A stretch of 39,751 bases of DNA from Desulfobacula sp. (GTDB taxonomy: Bacteria; Desulfobacterota; Desulfobacteria; Desulfobacterales; Desulfobacteraceae), in NCBI GenBank assembly GCA_012031875.1, contig JAAUSZ010000012.1:1-39751 (forward strand), in the 5' to 3' direction. Position numbers and translations under genes: made by a program. The notes beneath the pieces were generated by a model. That model saw only the letters and a program-made list of their open reading frames with translations. It ran no database searches and had not been told where the DNA came from. Shown here one piece after another: positions 24,557-33,132 of this stretch (the stretch's first letter is position 1; each line of letters starts with the position of its first letter).

Positions 24557-25447
24557 TTATTTGGAAGAAGACAGAAAGGTCCTGAGGTTGACACCCTGGT
24601 TGGTAATTCCGATTTTTTTGCGGATGCTTTTGCGGTAGAACTCAACGGTTTTCTCAGACAGGTTTAAAATTCCGGCAATCTCCTTGGTGGTCTTTCCGAA
24701 TTTAACCATATTGGCTACCTGAACTTCCGACGGGGTCAGGTTTAAAAATTCCAGGGACATCCGGTGCAAAAATGGGGCAACGATGTCTTTGAGGGTGGAT
24801 TCAATGATATCCAAACATCCTTTTTGCCGCTCATCCAGGTCCGACTCCCGCATTCTCTCAATATAGGGCATGACCAGCTCCCGGATATTGAGCACCATTC
24901 TTTCTTCCAGAAGGGTCTTGTCCTCTTCTCTTTTCTTCAAGAGAACCCGCAGGGCCGTATTCACTTCTTCAAGGCTCTGGGTCTTATTTTCAATCTCCTT
25001 TGTCCTTTGCCGGACCCTGAGTTCCAGAAGGTTTTTTTCTTTTTTCTGGGTGGAGATATCCGTCACAATAGCAAAGCTTCCCTTAAACCGGCCCGCTGCA
25101 TCAAAATAGGGGGTGGGTGTCATGATGGAATGGAGGTGTGATCCGTCCTTTTTGATCCAGACGATCTCATAGGGATCGCGCCCTCCTTTTCTTCGCTTTT
25201 CAAGCTGGTCCAGAAGAATTTTTTTATTCTCATCATCCAGGAACTGATCCACCTTCTGGCCGATGATCTCATCCCTTGACCGTCCCCACATCCGGCAGAG
25301 CCTCTCATTGGCATAGGTGGTCACCTGGTGTTCATCGACTTCGCTCAACCCGTCCCCCATGGTTTCCACAAGGGTCCGGTATCGCTGTTCGCTTGTAAAT
25401 AAGGCGCTTTCCCTGTCGGGTTTCAGTTCTTCATGGGTCATTGGCAT
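24557..25447 (-). CDS. PAS-domain LuxR-type transcriptional regulator
   Basis: 296 residues. PAS domain at about 20-135 (SEQRYRTLVETMGDGLSEVDEHQ through GRFKGSFAIVTDIS). A coiled coil follows at 135-190, rich in E/K/L/R. A linker with ERMVLNIRELVMPYIERMRES is common in this regulator group. The C-terminal LuxR helix-turn-helix at about 232-290 (LTPSEVQVANMVKFGKTTKEIAGILNLSEKTVEFYRKSIRKKIGI) is complete. No receiver domain, so it senses a ligand or redox state by PAS. This architecture is frequent in Desulfobacterota beside catabolic genes. It is followed on the same strand by a palindrome and the CoA ligase-TRAP operon, its likely target. It begins 6 bases after the NrnA-like gene, so it may be co-transcribed with it. 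Confidence 0.88.
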   Translation of the reverse strand: MPMTHEELKPDRESALFTSEQRYRTLVETMGDGLSEVDEHQVTTYANERLCRMWGRSRDEIIGQKVDQFLDDENKKILLDQLEKRRKGGRDPYEIVWIKKDGSHLHSIMTPTPYFDAAGRFKGSFAIVTDISTQKKEKNLLELRVRQRTKEIENKTQSLEEVNTALRVLLKKREEDKTLLEERMVLNIRELVMPYIERMRESDLDERQKGCLDIIESTLKDIVAPFLHRMSLEFLNLTPSEVQVANMVKFGKTTKEIAGILNLSEKTVEFYRKSIRKKIGITNQGVNLRTFLSSSK

Positions 25448-25453
25448 ACAGAA

Positions 25454-26442
25454 TTATTCAATCTTCCTCCCTGCGGTTTTTTCAATGGCCTCAATGATCC
25501 ATCCGGAAACGGCTTTTTTGCCGGCGCTCCGGGTTTGTTTTTTCACCCGTTTCAATTCAAGCTCGGCCCGGGCCATGGTTTTATGCCCTCCTGCAGAGCC
25601 GAAAGCGGAAAAGGCCTCTTTGGCCGTATTGCCCGCCCCCTTTCTCAAGCCGTCATTGCGGATGACAATGATGAGTCTGCTTTCATAAATCCCGGATATG
25701 ATGCTCCAGTTGACCTTTGACAGGGTTAGAAAAAAATCCGCCACCACCACAAGCCCGTCGGGTTTTGAGATCTTTCCGGCATGAAAAAACACCCGGTTAT
25801 TGATTATCTTTCGGTGCCTTATGGCCCTTCCCAGAAAATCAAGGTCTTCCTGGGTCAAGGCGGCTCTTTCCACCTTTGTGACGATATTGTTGTCCGCGAA
25901 CCTGTAAAGATACTGGAAGGCCTTGATGTCTTTGAGGGTTGCCCCCCGGGTGAAATCCGCAGTGTCTGTTTTAATGCCCAGCATCAGGCCGCGGCCAGTT
26001 TTGCAGAAGGCTTGATCTTCCGGGTTTTCAGATATTCCGTCATCATGGTGGAGCAGGCCCCGTAATCGGACCGGATATCCACATAGGGCGCTGCATCAAA
26101 ACTCAAGGGATGATGATCAATGATAACATCAAAGGTGAACCCTGAAAACTGCTCATGATGGTCCGGCTGCGAGTCTATAATAACAAAAACATCAAAGTCT
26201 TTTTTATCAACCTTATCCAGCTCAACCAGTCCGGATTCCGTATGTTCGATCATGGCCAGGTTGTCCGGGCGGGTGATCCGGTTAAAATGGGCGATAACGA
26301 CTTCCGCGGCTTTCCGCCACAGGATCCGTTTCACCGCCATGGCGGACGCAATGGCGTCGGGATCTGCATTGATGACCACCAGCACCTTTGAGTTGCCGGT
26401 GAAAAGATTTAGAAACCGTTTGAGTTTTTCCTGATTGTTCAT
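25454..26442 (-). CDS. DHH-family phosphoesterase, NrnA-like (one apparent frameshift)
   Basis: Corrected length is 329 residues, normal for NrnA-type bifunctional nanoRNase/pAp phosphatase. The first half has the DHH motifs: VVINADPDAIASAMA (motif I, here NADPDA), FVIIDSQPDHH, IDHHPLSFDA and SDYGACSTMMTEYL. The second half is DHHA1, with the RNA/substrate-binding SAFGSAGGHKTMARA near the end. The two halves lie in overlapping frames (TGATG). Adding one base in the CC at 25987-25988 (minus strand) gives KLAAALMLGIKTDTADF, as in intact family members. A true split is possible but less likely. Its ATG overlaps the stop of the membrane protein gene (ATGA). Confidence 0.82.
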
Positions 26443-27539
26443 CTCAGACCTTTCTTTTTATTGCTGCTGAAAAACAGGGTCAGGGTGATGAAGGCATATC
26501 CAAGGATGGCCGGAACGGCAAAGATACCGTAAAACACACCCAAAGGAGCAAGCACAAGGGCCGTTATCCAGTGGATACCGATAACGGTAGGCGAGTGAAG
26601 CCGGATGGGAAAATCATCAAACCGGCAGATCACGGCAAGGCCGGAAAGGTTCCAGCCGTAAAGGGAGGCAAATACGTGCATGTGCAGCAGCCATTTGGTT
26701 TTAGAAGGATCATAATCCGGCGACATCTGCAATAAGATATAGGCGATCCCTGAAACAGCCGTGAAATTCAAAAATCCGATTCCCGAGGTCAGAAAAAGTT
26801 TCTGCTGGATATTATCGGCAAATTTAGCATAGAGAAAAAATACCGTGGCAACGGCCAAAAACAGGGCCGATGTGACAAAAATCTGGGGGATAAACCGTTC
26901 AAACAGGATAAAGACAAAAAAGATGATCACTCCCAGGGTAATGGTCCAGAAACACATTTCCATCATGATTTTGGTTGAGGTGCCTTCCCTCTTTCTCAGC
27001 ATGGAAAAGACAAGGGATAAGGAGATCAGGGACAAGGGAAAGGAAAATCCAAGGAAAAACGTGTTCAGGGTCAATTTTTCCATATAGATAAGCTTGAGGT
27101 ATTCATTGTTCAGGATCACCAGGGAAGCCATGGCAATCCCTATGGAAAGGCAAAGCAGGGATGCCTGGTGAAATTTTTTAGACACGGATTCCTTTGAACT
27201 GAAAAATGAAATGGGAAACAATGAAAATTCTTCAATCCTGATTTTCTCCACCAGGATGGCCAGGGGGATGGATACGGCAATGGTTATGGGGTATACCTTT
27301 AAAAAAGCGGATATGGCATAAATGATGGACCCTGCAAAAAACAAAAGCACCGTCCCGGATATCCGGGGCCTGGCCTGGGTATAATAGAGCAGGATGGTTC
27401 CGCCGGTGCAAAGATTGAAAAGGAAAATATGAAGCCTTTCAAAACTGTACTGCTCTGCAGGAAAATAAATGTGCATAAACCCGAAGATAAGGGCTGAAAT
27501 CATTAAAATGGAGAAAAGAATTTTCAATCTCTTGTTCAT
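26439..27539 (-). CDS. Polytopic membrane protein of unknown function
   Basis: 366 residues with about ten to twelve membrane helices, no signal peptide, no recognised domain. The most distinctive part is near residue 290-330: WLLHMHVFASLYGWNLSGLAVICRFDDFPIRLHSPTVIGIHW. It contains four histidines, two in one helix (H-M-H) and two on either side of the next loop, which could bind haem or metal as in NnrS-like or oxidase-like membrane proteins. That resemblance is weak and I do not assign it. The stop overlaps the NrnA-like start by four bases, so the genes are coupled; the SRPBCC-epimerase gene lies 51 bases upstream. Confidence 0.6.
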   Translation of the reverse strand: MNKRLKILFSILMISALIFGFMHIYFPAEQYSFERLHIFLFNLCTGGTILLYYTQARPRISGTVLLFFAGSIIYAISAFLKVYPITIAVSIPLAILVEKIRIEEFSLFPISFFSSKESVSKKFHQASLLCLSIGIAMASLVILNNEYLKLIYMEKLTLNTFFLGFSFPLSLISLSLVFSMLRKREGTSTKIMMEMCFWTITLGVIIFFVFILFERFIPQIFVTSALFLAVATVFFLYAKFADNIQQKLFLTSGIGFLNFTAVSGIAYILLQMSPDYDPSKTKWLLHMHVFASLYGWNLSGLAVICRFDDFPIRLHSPTVIGIHWITALVLAPLGVFYGIFAVPAILGYAFITLTLFFSSNKKKGLR

Positions 27540-27590
27540 GGCATAATTTAACCTATTGTCCTGTCTGTAAAATCCCCGGCATCTGGTTTC

Positions 27591-28964
27591 CTATCGTCCC
27601 AGGATGTGTCTCAATGCCGGGACAAGTGTCTCATGATGGTATGAAAATCCGCTATCCAGAAGCTTTTCCGGTTTAACCCGGGCGCTTGCCAAAAGGGTTT
27701 CCTGTCCCATTTCCCCCCCACAACAGCCGGGCCGGAAGCACGGGGAACCTGAAAAATACTTTTCTGGAAAAGATTTTTGCCAGGGTGTTGGAAAACTCCC
27801 GGTTTGTGACCGGATTGGGCGCGGTCAGGTTTACAGGCCCTTGGATGGCCTCTGTGTTTAAAATATGGAGGATACCGGATACGGCGTCATCCATGCTGAT
27901 CCAGCTCATATACTGCCTGCCGTGGGAAAGCGTCACTCCGCAACCGGCTTTAAACGGCAGGACCATCCTGGCCAGGGCGCCTCCTGCAGGGGTAAGAACA
28001 ATCCCGATCCTGAGCTGAACCGTTCGGATTCCGGCCGTCTCCGCTTCCTTGGCCTCATCCTCCCATTGTTGACAGACCCGAGAAATGAAGCAATGGCCCG
28101 GGGCCGAAGATTCCGTTAAAACCCTGTCTTCCCCTTCCCCGTAAAAACCGATGGCCGACGATGAAATAAAGATGCCGGGCTTGTGCTTCAGGGCTTTCAT
28201 CTTTTCCACAAGAAGCCGGGTGGGCATGATCCTTGAGTCCAGGATCTTTTTTTTCTGCTCCTGGGTCCACCTCCCCCTTGAAATATCCAGCCCGTTTAAA
28301 TTGATGACGGCGTCGATGGGGCCTGCCGATTCCAGGTCGAGATCTCCCTTGTAAGGATCCCAGAAAAGCTCGTCCTTCTGCAGGCCGTCTTTTTTGCGGA
28401 CAAGCCGGATCACCTCATGGCCGCGGGTTTGCAAAAATGGAACAAGGGCGCTGCCGATGGTGCCGCTTGCGCCGGAAACAAGGATTCTTTTTTTTCGGCA
28501 TATCCCCTGAATAGTGTTCAAGGTCGTATTTGAGTACCCTGTGGCGGTAACTGAACATCCGGTCGAATTCTTTTTCAGCGAATCCGTAGAAAGGCCTGCT
28601 TAAAAATCCAAAAGGCAGCTTGAATTCCACCCGGTCTTCCATCACCATCCCGGATTCCCCGTCGGAATGAAAGCAGTGGGTATGCTCCCACTTTGCAAAG
28701 GGTCCTTTGAGCTGGACATCCTTGAATTCCCGGTTTTCTTTATAATCTGTATGTTCGGCCACCCAGGGCAGGGGAAGGTTGAACATGCGGATCTGAAAGG
28801 TCACCCTGACCCCTTTTTGAATCCCTTCCCCCACGCGGGAGATGAGTTTCAGGGCGCCCAGGGAGGAGTCAGCCTGGCGATGGCCCCGTTTCTTTTATGC
28901 CATGAAAAACCGTCTCAACCCGCGCATGGATCTTTGTCTTTTTTATAAAGATTTTGCTCTTCAT
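27591..28964 (-). CDS. SRPBCC-NAD(P)-epimerase fusion, TIGR01777 type (four apparent frameshifts)
   Basis: Corrected length is about 457 residues. The N-terminal 150 residues are an SRPBCC (START-like) domain: HARVETVF, then IARLTPPWAPLKLISRVGEG and the closing RVLKYDLEHYSG. The rest is a short-chain dehydrogenase-like epimerase: RILVSGASGTIGSALVPFL (nucleotide site), NLNGLDI, SSSAIGFYG, and a TIGR01777 C-terminus GEMGQETLLASARVKPEKLLDSGF. Both domains are known to occur fused. Indels break it at 28884-28887 and 28852-28854 (one base missing each), in the run of eight at 28488-28495 (one extra) and in the run of seven at 27713-27719 (one extra). Correcting all four gives one reading frame of exact codon length. 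The substrate is unknown. Start 28964 has AAGGG upstream. Confidence 0.78.
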
Positions 28965-29070
28965 GGACAGCCCTTAAAAATAATTCATTCATTGATTTTG
29001 CAGGCCTTATACTATAATAATAATTTTTAAGTTTAAACCCTTTTTATCAGCAAGGGTTTTATTATTTTCA

Positions 29071-29086
29071 AGGCACATTCTTTGCA
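29071..29086 (+). promoter_or_regulatory. Sigma-54 promoter of the rubredoxin-FprA-rubrerythrin operon
   Basis: AGGCACATTCTTTGCA: GG at 29072-29073, 10 bases, GC at 29084-29085. It matches TGGCAC-N5-TTGCW except for A at the first base. Predicted start near 29097, about 85 bases before the rubredoxin ATG. An AAACCCTT/AAGGGTTT inverted repeat lies upstream (29035-29059). Confidence 0.7.
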
Positions 29087-29100
29087 AACATATTGCAAAG
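29080..29100. promoter_or_regulatory. Perfect palindrome overlapping the -12 element and start site
   Basis: CTTTGCAA (29080-29087), 5 bases, TTGCAAAG (29093-29100). It covers the sigma-54 -12 box and the predicted start, a position suited to a repressor. It contains no known operator I can name. Confidence 0.55.
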
Positions 29101-29181
29101 GGTTTTTTTAGCCTGGATGTGCGCGTAGGTGTGAATTATTAATACTGATCTATTAACCGGTTAATTTTTGGAGGATTGAAT

Positions 29182-29343
29182 ATGAGTAAATATGAATGCA
29201 GTATATGCGGTTATGTGTACGACCCTGCCAACGGCGACCCGGACAACGGCATCGCTCCGGGAACTTCCTTTGAAGCCCTGCCGGAGGACTGGGTATGCCC
29301 CCTTTGCGGAGCTGCCAAGGAAAATTTTGAAAAAATGGATTGA
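29182..29343 (+). CDS. Rubredoxin (FprA-linked)
   Basis: 53 residues, complete. Cysteine pairs [10 protein letters not shown] and CPLCGA, with the [15 protein letters not shown] bridge. TTGGAGG lies seven bases before the ATG. It is first in the operon rubredoxin-FprA-rubrerythrin-like, 25 bases ahead of FprA. In Desulfovibrio gigas the flavodiiron enzyme takes electrons from rubredoxin encoded beside it, so this is probably the direct donor. Compared with the rubredoxin at 17791 it shares most surface residues. Confidence 0.95.
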   Translation: MSKYECSICGYVYDPANGDPDNGIAPGTSFEALPEDWVCPLCGAAKENFEKMD

Positions 29344-29368
29344 TACTCAAACAGGGAGGCCATAAAAA

Positions 29369-30565
29369 ATGTACAAACCCATTGAAATAGCGGACAGGAT
29401 CTATTCCGTCGGGTGCCGCGACTGGGATATCAGGGATTTTCATGGGTATTCCACCTATGAGGGAACAACTTACAATGCATTCCTGGTGCTTGGCGAAAAA
29501 AACATCCTCATTGATACGGTCAAAGAAAAATTCGGGGATGAGCTTATTTCCAATATCAGCAGGATCATCGACCCTAAAAAAATCGATATCCTCATCAGCA
29601 ATCATACGGAAATGGATCACTCCGGCGCCATCCCCAAGGTGCTTGAGATCATTGGAAGCGATAAACCCCTGTATTGTTCAAAAATGGGGGCAAAAAACCT
29701 GAAAAGCCATTTTAACCGGGATTTTAATTTCAAGGTGGTGGGAACCGGGGACGAACTGAAAACCGGGGACAGGACCTTTTCCTTTCTTGAGACAAAAATG
29801 CTTCACTGGCCGGACAGCATGTTCACCTATCTTGTGAACGACGCTGTCCTGTTTTCCAGTGACGCGTTTGGGCAGCACTATTCCGGGGATAAATTCTTTG
29901 ATGATGAAATCGGAGATGAAATCATCCCCCATGCCAGGAAATATTACGCCAATATCCTGCTTCATTTCTCCCCCAGGGTTCAGGCCCTGCTGAAGGATGT
30001 GGCCAAAATGAACCTGAAGCTGAACATGATCTGCCCGGATCACGGTATCATCTGGAGGGACAATCCTTCCAAGATCATTGAGGCCTACGACAAATGGTCC
30101 AGACAGGAACCGGCGAAAAAAGCGGTCGTGATTTTTGATTCCATGTGGGAGAGTACCACAAAGATGGCCAGGGCCGTCACCAGCGGCATAGAATCCGAAG
30201 ATGTGCATGTCAGGCTCATGAATACCCGGAAATGGCACAGGAGTGATATCATGACCGAAATCATAGACGCCGGCGCCATTGCCGTGGGCTCCCCTACCCT
30301 GAACAACAGTATTTTCCCCGTTATTGCAGACGTCATGACCTATATCAAGGGCCTCCGGCCCCAGAATAAAATTGCAGCGGCCTTTGGGTCCTATGGATGG
30401 AGCGGGGAGGCCGTCAATATCCTGAACAAGGAATTTGCCGAAATGAAGCTGGATATCATTGACGAAGGCGTAAAAGTTCAATATGTTCCGGATGAGGAAG
30501 ATCTGAACCGATGTTTTGATCTGGGTGTAAAAATAGCAAAAACACTAAAGGAAAGGTTATCATAA
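29369..30565 (+). CDS. fprA: Flavodiiron protein, rubredoxin:oxygen (or NO) oxidoreductase, FprA/Roo type
   Basis: 398 residues, the usual two-domain length. The N-terminal metallo-beta-lactamase-like domain holds the diiron ligands at H79, E81, D83, H84 (NHTEMDHSG), H146 (LHWPDS), D165 (SSDAFGQ) and H225 (CPDHGIIW), close to the D. gigas ROO numbering. The C-terminal flavodoxin domain from about 250 has the FMN loop SMWESTTKMA and SYGWSGEAV. No extra rubredoxin or reductase domain, so electrons come from a separate rubredoxin. It reduces O2 to water and may reduce NO; sequence alone does not tell the preference. It lies between rubredoxin and a rubrerythrin-like protein behind a sigma-54 promoter. 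Confidence 0.95.
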   Translation: MYKPIEIADRIYSVGCRDWDIRDFHGYSTYEGTTYNAFLVLGEKNILIDTVKEKFGDELISNISRIIDPKKIDILISNHTEMDHSGAIPKVLEIIGSDKPLYCSKMGAKNLKSHFNRDFNFKVVGTGDELKTGDRTFSFLETKMLHWPDSMFTYLVNDAVLFSSDAFGQHYSGDKFFDDEIGDEIIPHARKYYANILLHFSPRVQALLKDVAKMNLKLNMICPDHGIIWRDNPSKIIEAYDKWSRQEPAKKAVVIFDSMWESTTKMARAVTSGIESEDVHVRLMNTRKWHRSDIMTEIIDAGAIAVGSPTLNNSIFPVIADVMTYIKGLRPQNKIAAAFGSYGWSGEAVNILNKEFAEMKLDIIDEGVKVQYVPDEEDLNRCFDLGVKIAKTLKERLS

Positions 30566-30590
30566 ATAAACGGATAACCCGGAGGAAAGC

Positions 30591-31064
30591 ATGACAAACG
30601 AATTTAATGCAGATGATATATTTGAAATGGCCGTAAAAATTGAGCAGAACGGCGCGGTGTTTTATAGGGAGGCCGCCGGTCAGGTTGAAGGAAAGAAAAA
30701 TCAGGATTTTCTTTTGGAACTTGCCCGGATGGAGGATGAGCATGGAGTTGTTTTTTCCAACCTGAAAAAAGAATTGACAGCACAGGAAAAAATCACGACA
30801 ACTTTTGATCCCGAAGATGAAAACATTCTTTATCTGAATGCCTTTGCCGATTCAAAGGTGTTTTTCAAAAAAGAAAAACCGGACAACAGCTTTAAAAACA
30901 TTTTGCACTGCGCCATCCAGACGGAAAAGGATTCCATTGTCTTTTATCTGGGTATTAAGGAACTGGTTCCGGAAAAATACGGCCGGTCAAAAATAGACGC
31001 CATTATCAAAGAAGAAATGGGTCATATCAGGCTTCTTGCAGGCAAATTGGCCGAACTTTATTGA
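30591..31064 (+). CDS. Rubrerythrin-like diiron protein without rubredoxin domain
   Basis: 157 residues, a four-helix ferritin-like domain. Diiron ligand candidates are in EMAVKIEQNGAVFYREAA (helix 1), EDEHG (helix 2), QTEKDSIVFYLGIKE (helix 3) and KEEMGHIRLL (helix 4). The usual C-terminal rubredoxin domain of rubrerythrin (two CxxC) is absent, so it must receive electrons from another rubredoxin, such as the operon's own. Expected role: peroxide reduction. It is the third gene of the operon (25 bases after FprA) and ends at a strong bidirectional terminator. Confidence 0.88.
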   Translation: MTNEFNADDIFEMAVKIEQNGAVFYREAAGQVEGKKNQDFLLELARMEDEHGVVFSNLKKELTAQEKITTTFDPEDENILYLNAFADSKVFFKKEKPDNSFKNILHCAIQTEKDSIVFYLGIKELVPEKYGRSKIDAIIKEEMGHIRLLAGKLAELY

Positions 31065-31080
31065 GTTTTATTGCTTGAAT

Positions 31081-31120
31081 AAAAATCCCCTGAGGGTCGC
31101 CATCAGGGGATTTTTGTTTT
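31081..31120. terminator. Bidirectional intrinsic terminator
   Basis: AAAAATCCCCTGA (31081-31093), 9-nt loop, TCAGGGGATTTTT (31103-31115), then TGTTTT. The 13-bp perfect stem has A-tract and T-tract on both sides, so it can end both the rubrerythrin operon (plus) and the superoxide reductase gene (minus). Confidence 0.92.
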
Positions 31121-31137
31121 CAGGAAAATAAAAAGGA

Positions 31138-31518
31138 TCAGGCTTTCCAGAGGCCATGAAGATTGCAGTACTCCCTTGCCACAACCTTTGCCGCATCGGT
31201 CTTAAACTCGGCTCTGGGGGCGCTGGTCGGGGTCAGCATCTGTCTTTGAACAAAGGTATTATCTTCTGAGGCAAGCTCAATCCATTCAATCCAGTGATCA
31301 TTTCCCATGGGATGGGGAACGCTGCCCACTTTTACCGCATATCCTCCCTGAATTTTTTCAATGACCGGAACATGCTTTTCCTTTGCCGCGTCCACGGTAT
31401 TCTCCACCAGCCGGTCCATGGGCTGGCCGCAACACATGACCGGCGGATTTTCGCCGTGAAGGACCTGGACGATATTTCCGCATTTGCCGCATTTGTAAAT
31501 ACCCATTTTTTCTGCCAT
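31138..31518 (-). CDS. dfx: Desulfoferrodoxin, superoxide reductase (2Fe type)
   Basis: 126 residues. The N-terminal desulforedoxin domain has C10, C13, C29 and C30 (YKCGKCG ... MCCGQPM), which bind the FeS4 site. The C-terminal SOR domain has the EKHVP loop with catalytic-region Glu/Lys and H49, then H69, H75 (VPHPMGNDHWIEWI), and C118, H121 (EYCNLHGLW), the His4Cys site that reduces superoxide. Full length and all key residues present. The stop is 18 bases from the bidirectional terminator. GGAGATACTAA precedes the ATG. Upstream on the minus strand is the terminator of the 31643 gene, then an AT-rich -10-like TATTAT. A weak sigma-54-like match (AGGCTTGCGATCTGCG) lies inside that terminator and I do not rely on it. 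Confidence 0.97.
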   Translation of the reverse strand: MAEKMGIYKCGKCGNIVQVLHGENPPVMCCGQPMDRLVENTVDAAKEKHVPVIEKIQGGYAVKVGSVPHPMGNDHWIEWIELASEDNTFVQRQMLTPTSAPRAEFKTDAAKVVAREYCNLHGLWKA

Positions 31519-31573
31519 TTAGTATCTCCTTTAGTTTAATGTTGAGGTTAGTAAATTCATATAATATTTAATA

Positions 31574-31611
31574 AAAAACAGACTTAAACCGCAGATCGCA
31601 AGCCTGTTTTT
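31574..31611 (-). terminator. Intrinsic terminator of the small minus-strand gene
   Basis: On the minus strand AAAAACAGGCTT (31611-31600) pairs with AAGTCTGTTTTT (31585-31574) through 12 pairs including one G-U, and a T-rich tail follows. It supports a real gene ending at 31643. Confidence 0.7.
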
Positions 31612-31642
31612 ATATTCAGAGAATATACCGTATATATCCAAT

Positions 31643-31855
31643 CTAAATCTTATTTGCCACAAAAAAATCCGGTTTTTTCATGTTCAATAAAATCCCGATC
31701 ATCCTTTGGGTCGATTCTTCTTCATCCTTTGTCACTGCCTTAAAAACAGAAGCCATCTGATAATAAATCTCATTTTGAGATCGGACGGCAAAATAAGAAT
31801 ACGCGGTAAGCGGTTTTTTCAGGCGATGCTGCTTCTCTTTTTTTGAACGAATCAT
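31643..31855 (-). CDS. Small basic protein of unknown function
   Basis: 70 residues, no recognised domain. Basic N-terminus (MIRSKKEKQHRLKKP), then an aromatic stretch LTAYSYFAVRSQNEIYYQMASVF and a C-terminal helix with DEEESTQRMIGILLNMKKPDFF. GGAGG lies 9 bases before the ATG and an intrinsic terminator follows, so it is probably expressed. No signal peptide, no cysteine. It stands alone upstream of dfx on the same strand. AT content is higher here than in the neighbouring genes. The stretch 31856-32160 upstream is AT-rich and holds only a doubtful 70-codon ORF on the other strand. Confidence 0.55.
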   Translation of the reverse strand: MIRSKKEKQHRLKKPLTAYSYFAVRSQNEIYYQMASVFKAVTKDEEESTQRMIGILLNMKKPDFFVANKI

Positions 31856-32160
31856 GGGTCATCCCTCCAGAATTTAAGTTTCCTGGAAATTTATACAGCA
31901 AACATCATACCAGATGATCAAAAAGCATCCATTCACCTGGAAGGCCTAAGGAAAAAGCGGCGAAAAATGAATGGAACCTATAAAAACAGATAAAACAAAA
32001 CGAGACAGCCCTGTCTCAAATATCGTATCCATTCCTCAAAAGAGCAAGACAACCCTGTACCAGGAGAAGCGAATGATAAAAAACTATAAAAAAGGCGATG
32101 TAACTCCAATCCAGATCATGTATCCTAACAGAAAAAAGATATATATTTCAAGTCCATATT

Positions 32161-33132
32161 TCAAAGCCGCCATTCTTTTCTGATTTCCTCCATGTGATCA
32201 ACCAGAATTCCCATATAGGTTTCTTCCATGTCAAGCATGATTTGGTCTTTTTTCCTAAGCCATTCCGACAGCCAGGCAAATCTCAAGGCCAACACGTATT
32301 CCGGGAAGAATCGCCGGCTTGTTTCGCTGATCACAGTCCTCTTTTGGATCTCTTCGAGAAAGGCCATGACCATGTCCATCCCCAGGCCGTTGGGATTTTC
32401 AATCCCGGCGCAGCCCACCAGATTGGCCGCGTCGTAAAGGTCCGGCTTGATTCCGGCAAATTCCCAGTCAATGACGGCCCTTATCTCATCCCTTTGCCAG
32501 ATGACATTCAAGGGATGCAGATCTCCGTGACAAAACCCGAGCGGCAGCCGATCATGGGCCTGCATAAACCCGGATTCAAGACATCCCAAAAAAGGCAGAA
32601 ATTTTTCATAGACCGGCCGGTCATGAATTTTCATTTCGCTGAACAGCTTGTAAATATAGGCTTTAAGGGAAAATAAAGGAAAGGACAAAACGCGTTCAAT
32701 TCCTTGGGAAGCCCTTTGCATCCGGGACAGAAACAAGGCAAAGCTTTTTCCCATGCCCGGTGAATCAAGATAGTCCGGTCTTTCCAGGGCTGCCCCCGCG
32801 AGGAAAGAAGAGAGCTGGAAGCAGGCTCCCCTGAAAAACGGCAGGAATTCCCCTTGATCCGATTTCCGGTATGGCAGGGCTTCAAAGAGCCCTTGCAGAT
32901 TCAGAAAATCAACCGCCTTTGCCACCTGATCCCGGACCTGAAATTTTTCTGCAGGGAATTTTTCAAGCAGGAAAAGCCTGCCGTCTCTGTCCTGAACCAC
33001 CACCCGGGATATGGTTCGCTCAGGACTGCCCTGAATCTCGATATCCTCCCGGACACATGGCAATTCAAGCCCCCATTGATCGTGAAGCCACTGAAGAAAT
33101 TCTCCCTTTGACGGGTCAGAGAATTCTTGCAA
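32161..33132 (-). CDS. Aminoglycoside-phosphotransferase-fold kinase (APH/CotS-like)
   Basis: 323 residues of the APH/choline kinase superfamily. The catalytic loop is FCHGDLHPLNVIW (HGDxxxxN) and the metal site VIDWEFAGIKPDLYDAA (DWE, then D). A long N-terminal lobe contains the weaker VVVQDRDGRLFLLEKF lysine region. Relatives phosphorylate small molecules such as choline, homoserine, sugars or antibiotics; this sequence does not point to one. The TTG start overlaps the end of the thioredoxin gene by 17 bases; no better start is near. It is the last gene of the minus-strand operon FMN dehydrogenase-flavodoxin-thioredoxin-kinase. Confidence 0.8.
   Translation of the reverse strand: MQEFSDPSKGEFLQWLHDQWGLELPCVREDIEIQGSPERTISRVVVQDRDGRLFLLEKFPAEKFQVRDQVAKAVDFLNLQGLFEALPYRKSDQGEFLPFFRGACFQLSSFLAGAALERPDYLDSPGMGKSFALFLSRMQRASQGIERVLSFPLFSLKAYIYKLFSEMKIHDRPVYEKFLPFLGCLESGFMQAHDRLPLGFCHGDLHPLNVIWQRDEIRAVIDWEFAGIKPDLYDAANLVGCAGIENPNGLGMDMVMAFLEEIQKRTVISETSRRFFPEYVLALRFAWLSEWLRKKDQIMLDMEETYMGILVDHMEEIRKEWRL

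Noticed and set aside
25984-26442. Two separate DHH and DHHA1 proteins
   Set aside because: The TGATG overlap could be real coupling, but family members are single chains and one added base gives an uninterrupted protein.
31588-31605. Sigma-54-like AGGCTTGCGATCTGCG upstream of superoxide reductase (minus strand)
   Set aside because: Spacing fits but both boxes are poor matches and it lies inside an intrinsic terminator stem.
31971-32183. 70-codon plus-strand ORF upstream of the kinase gene end
   Set aside because: No ribosome site at the ATG, low-complexity Lys/Thr-rich translation, and it runs into the 3' end of the kinase gene on the other strand. The AT-rich gap 31856-32160 otherwise shows no clear element.
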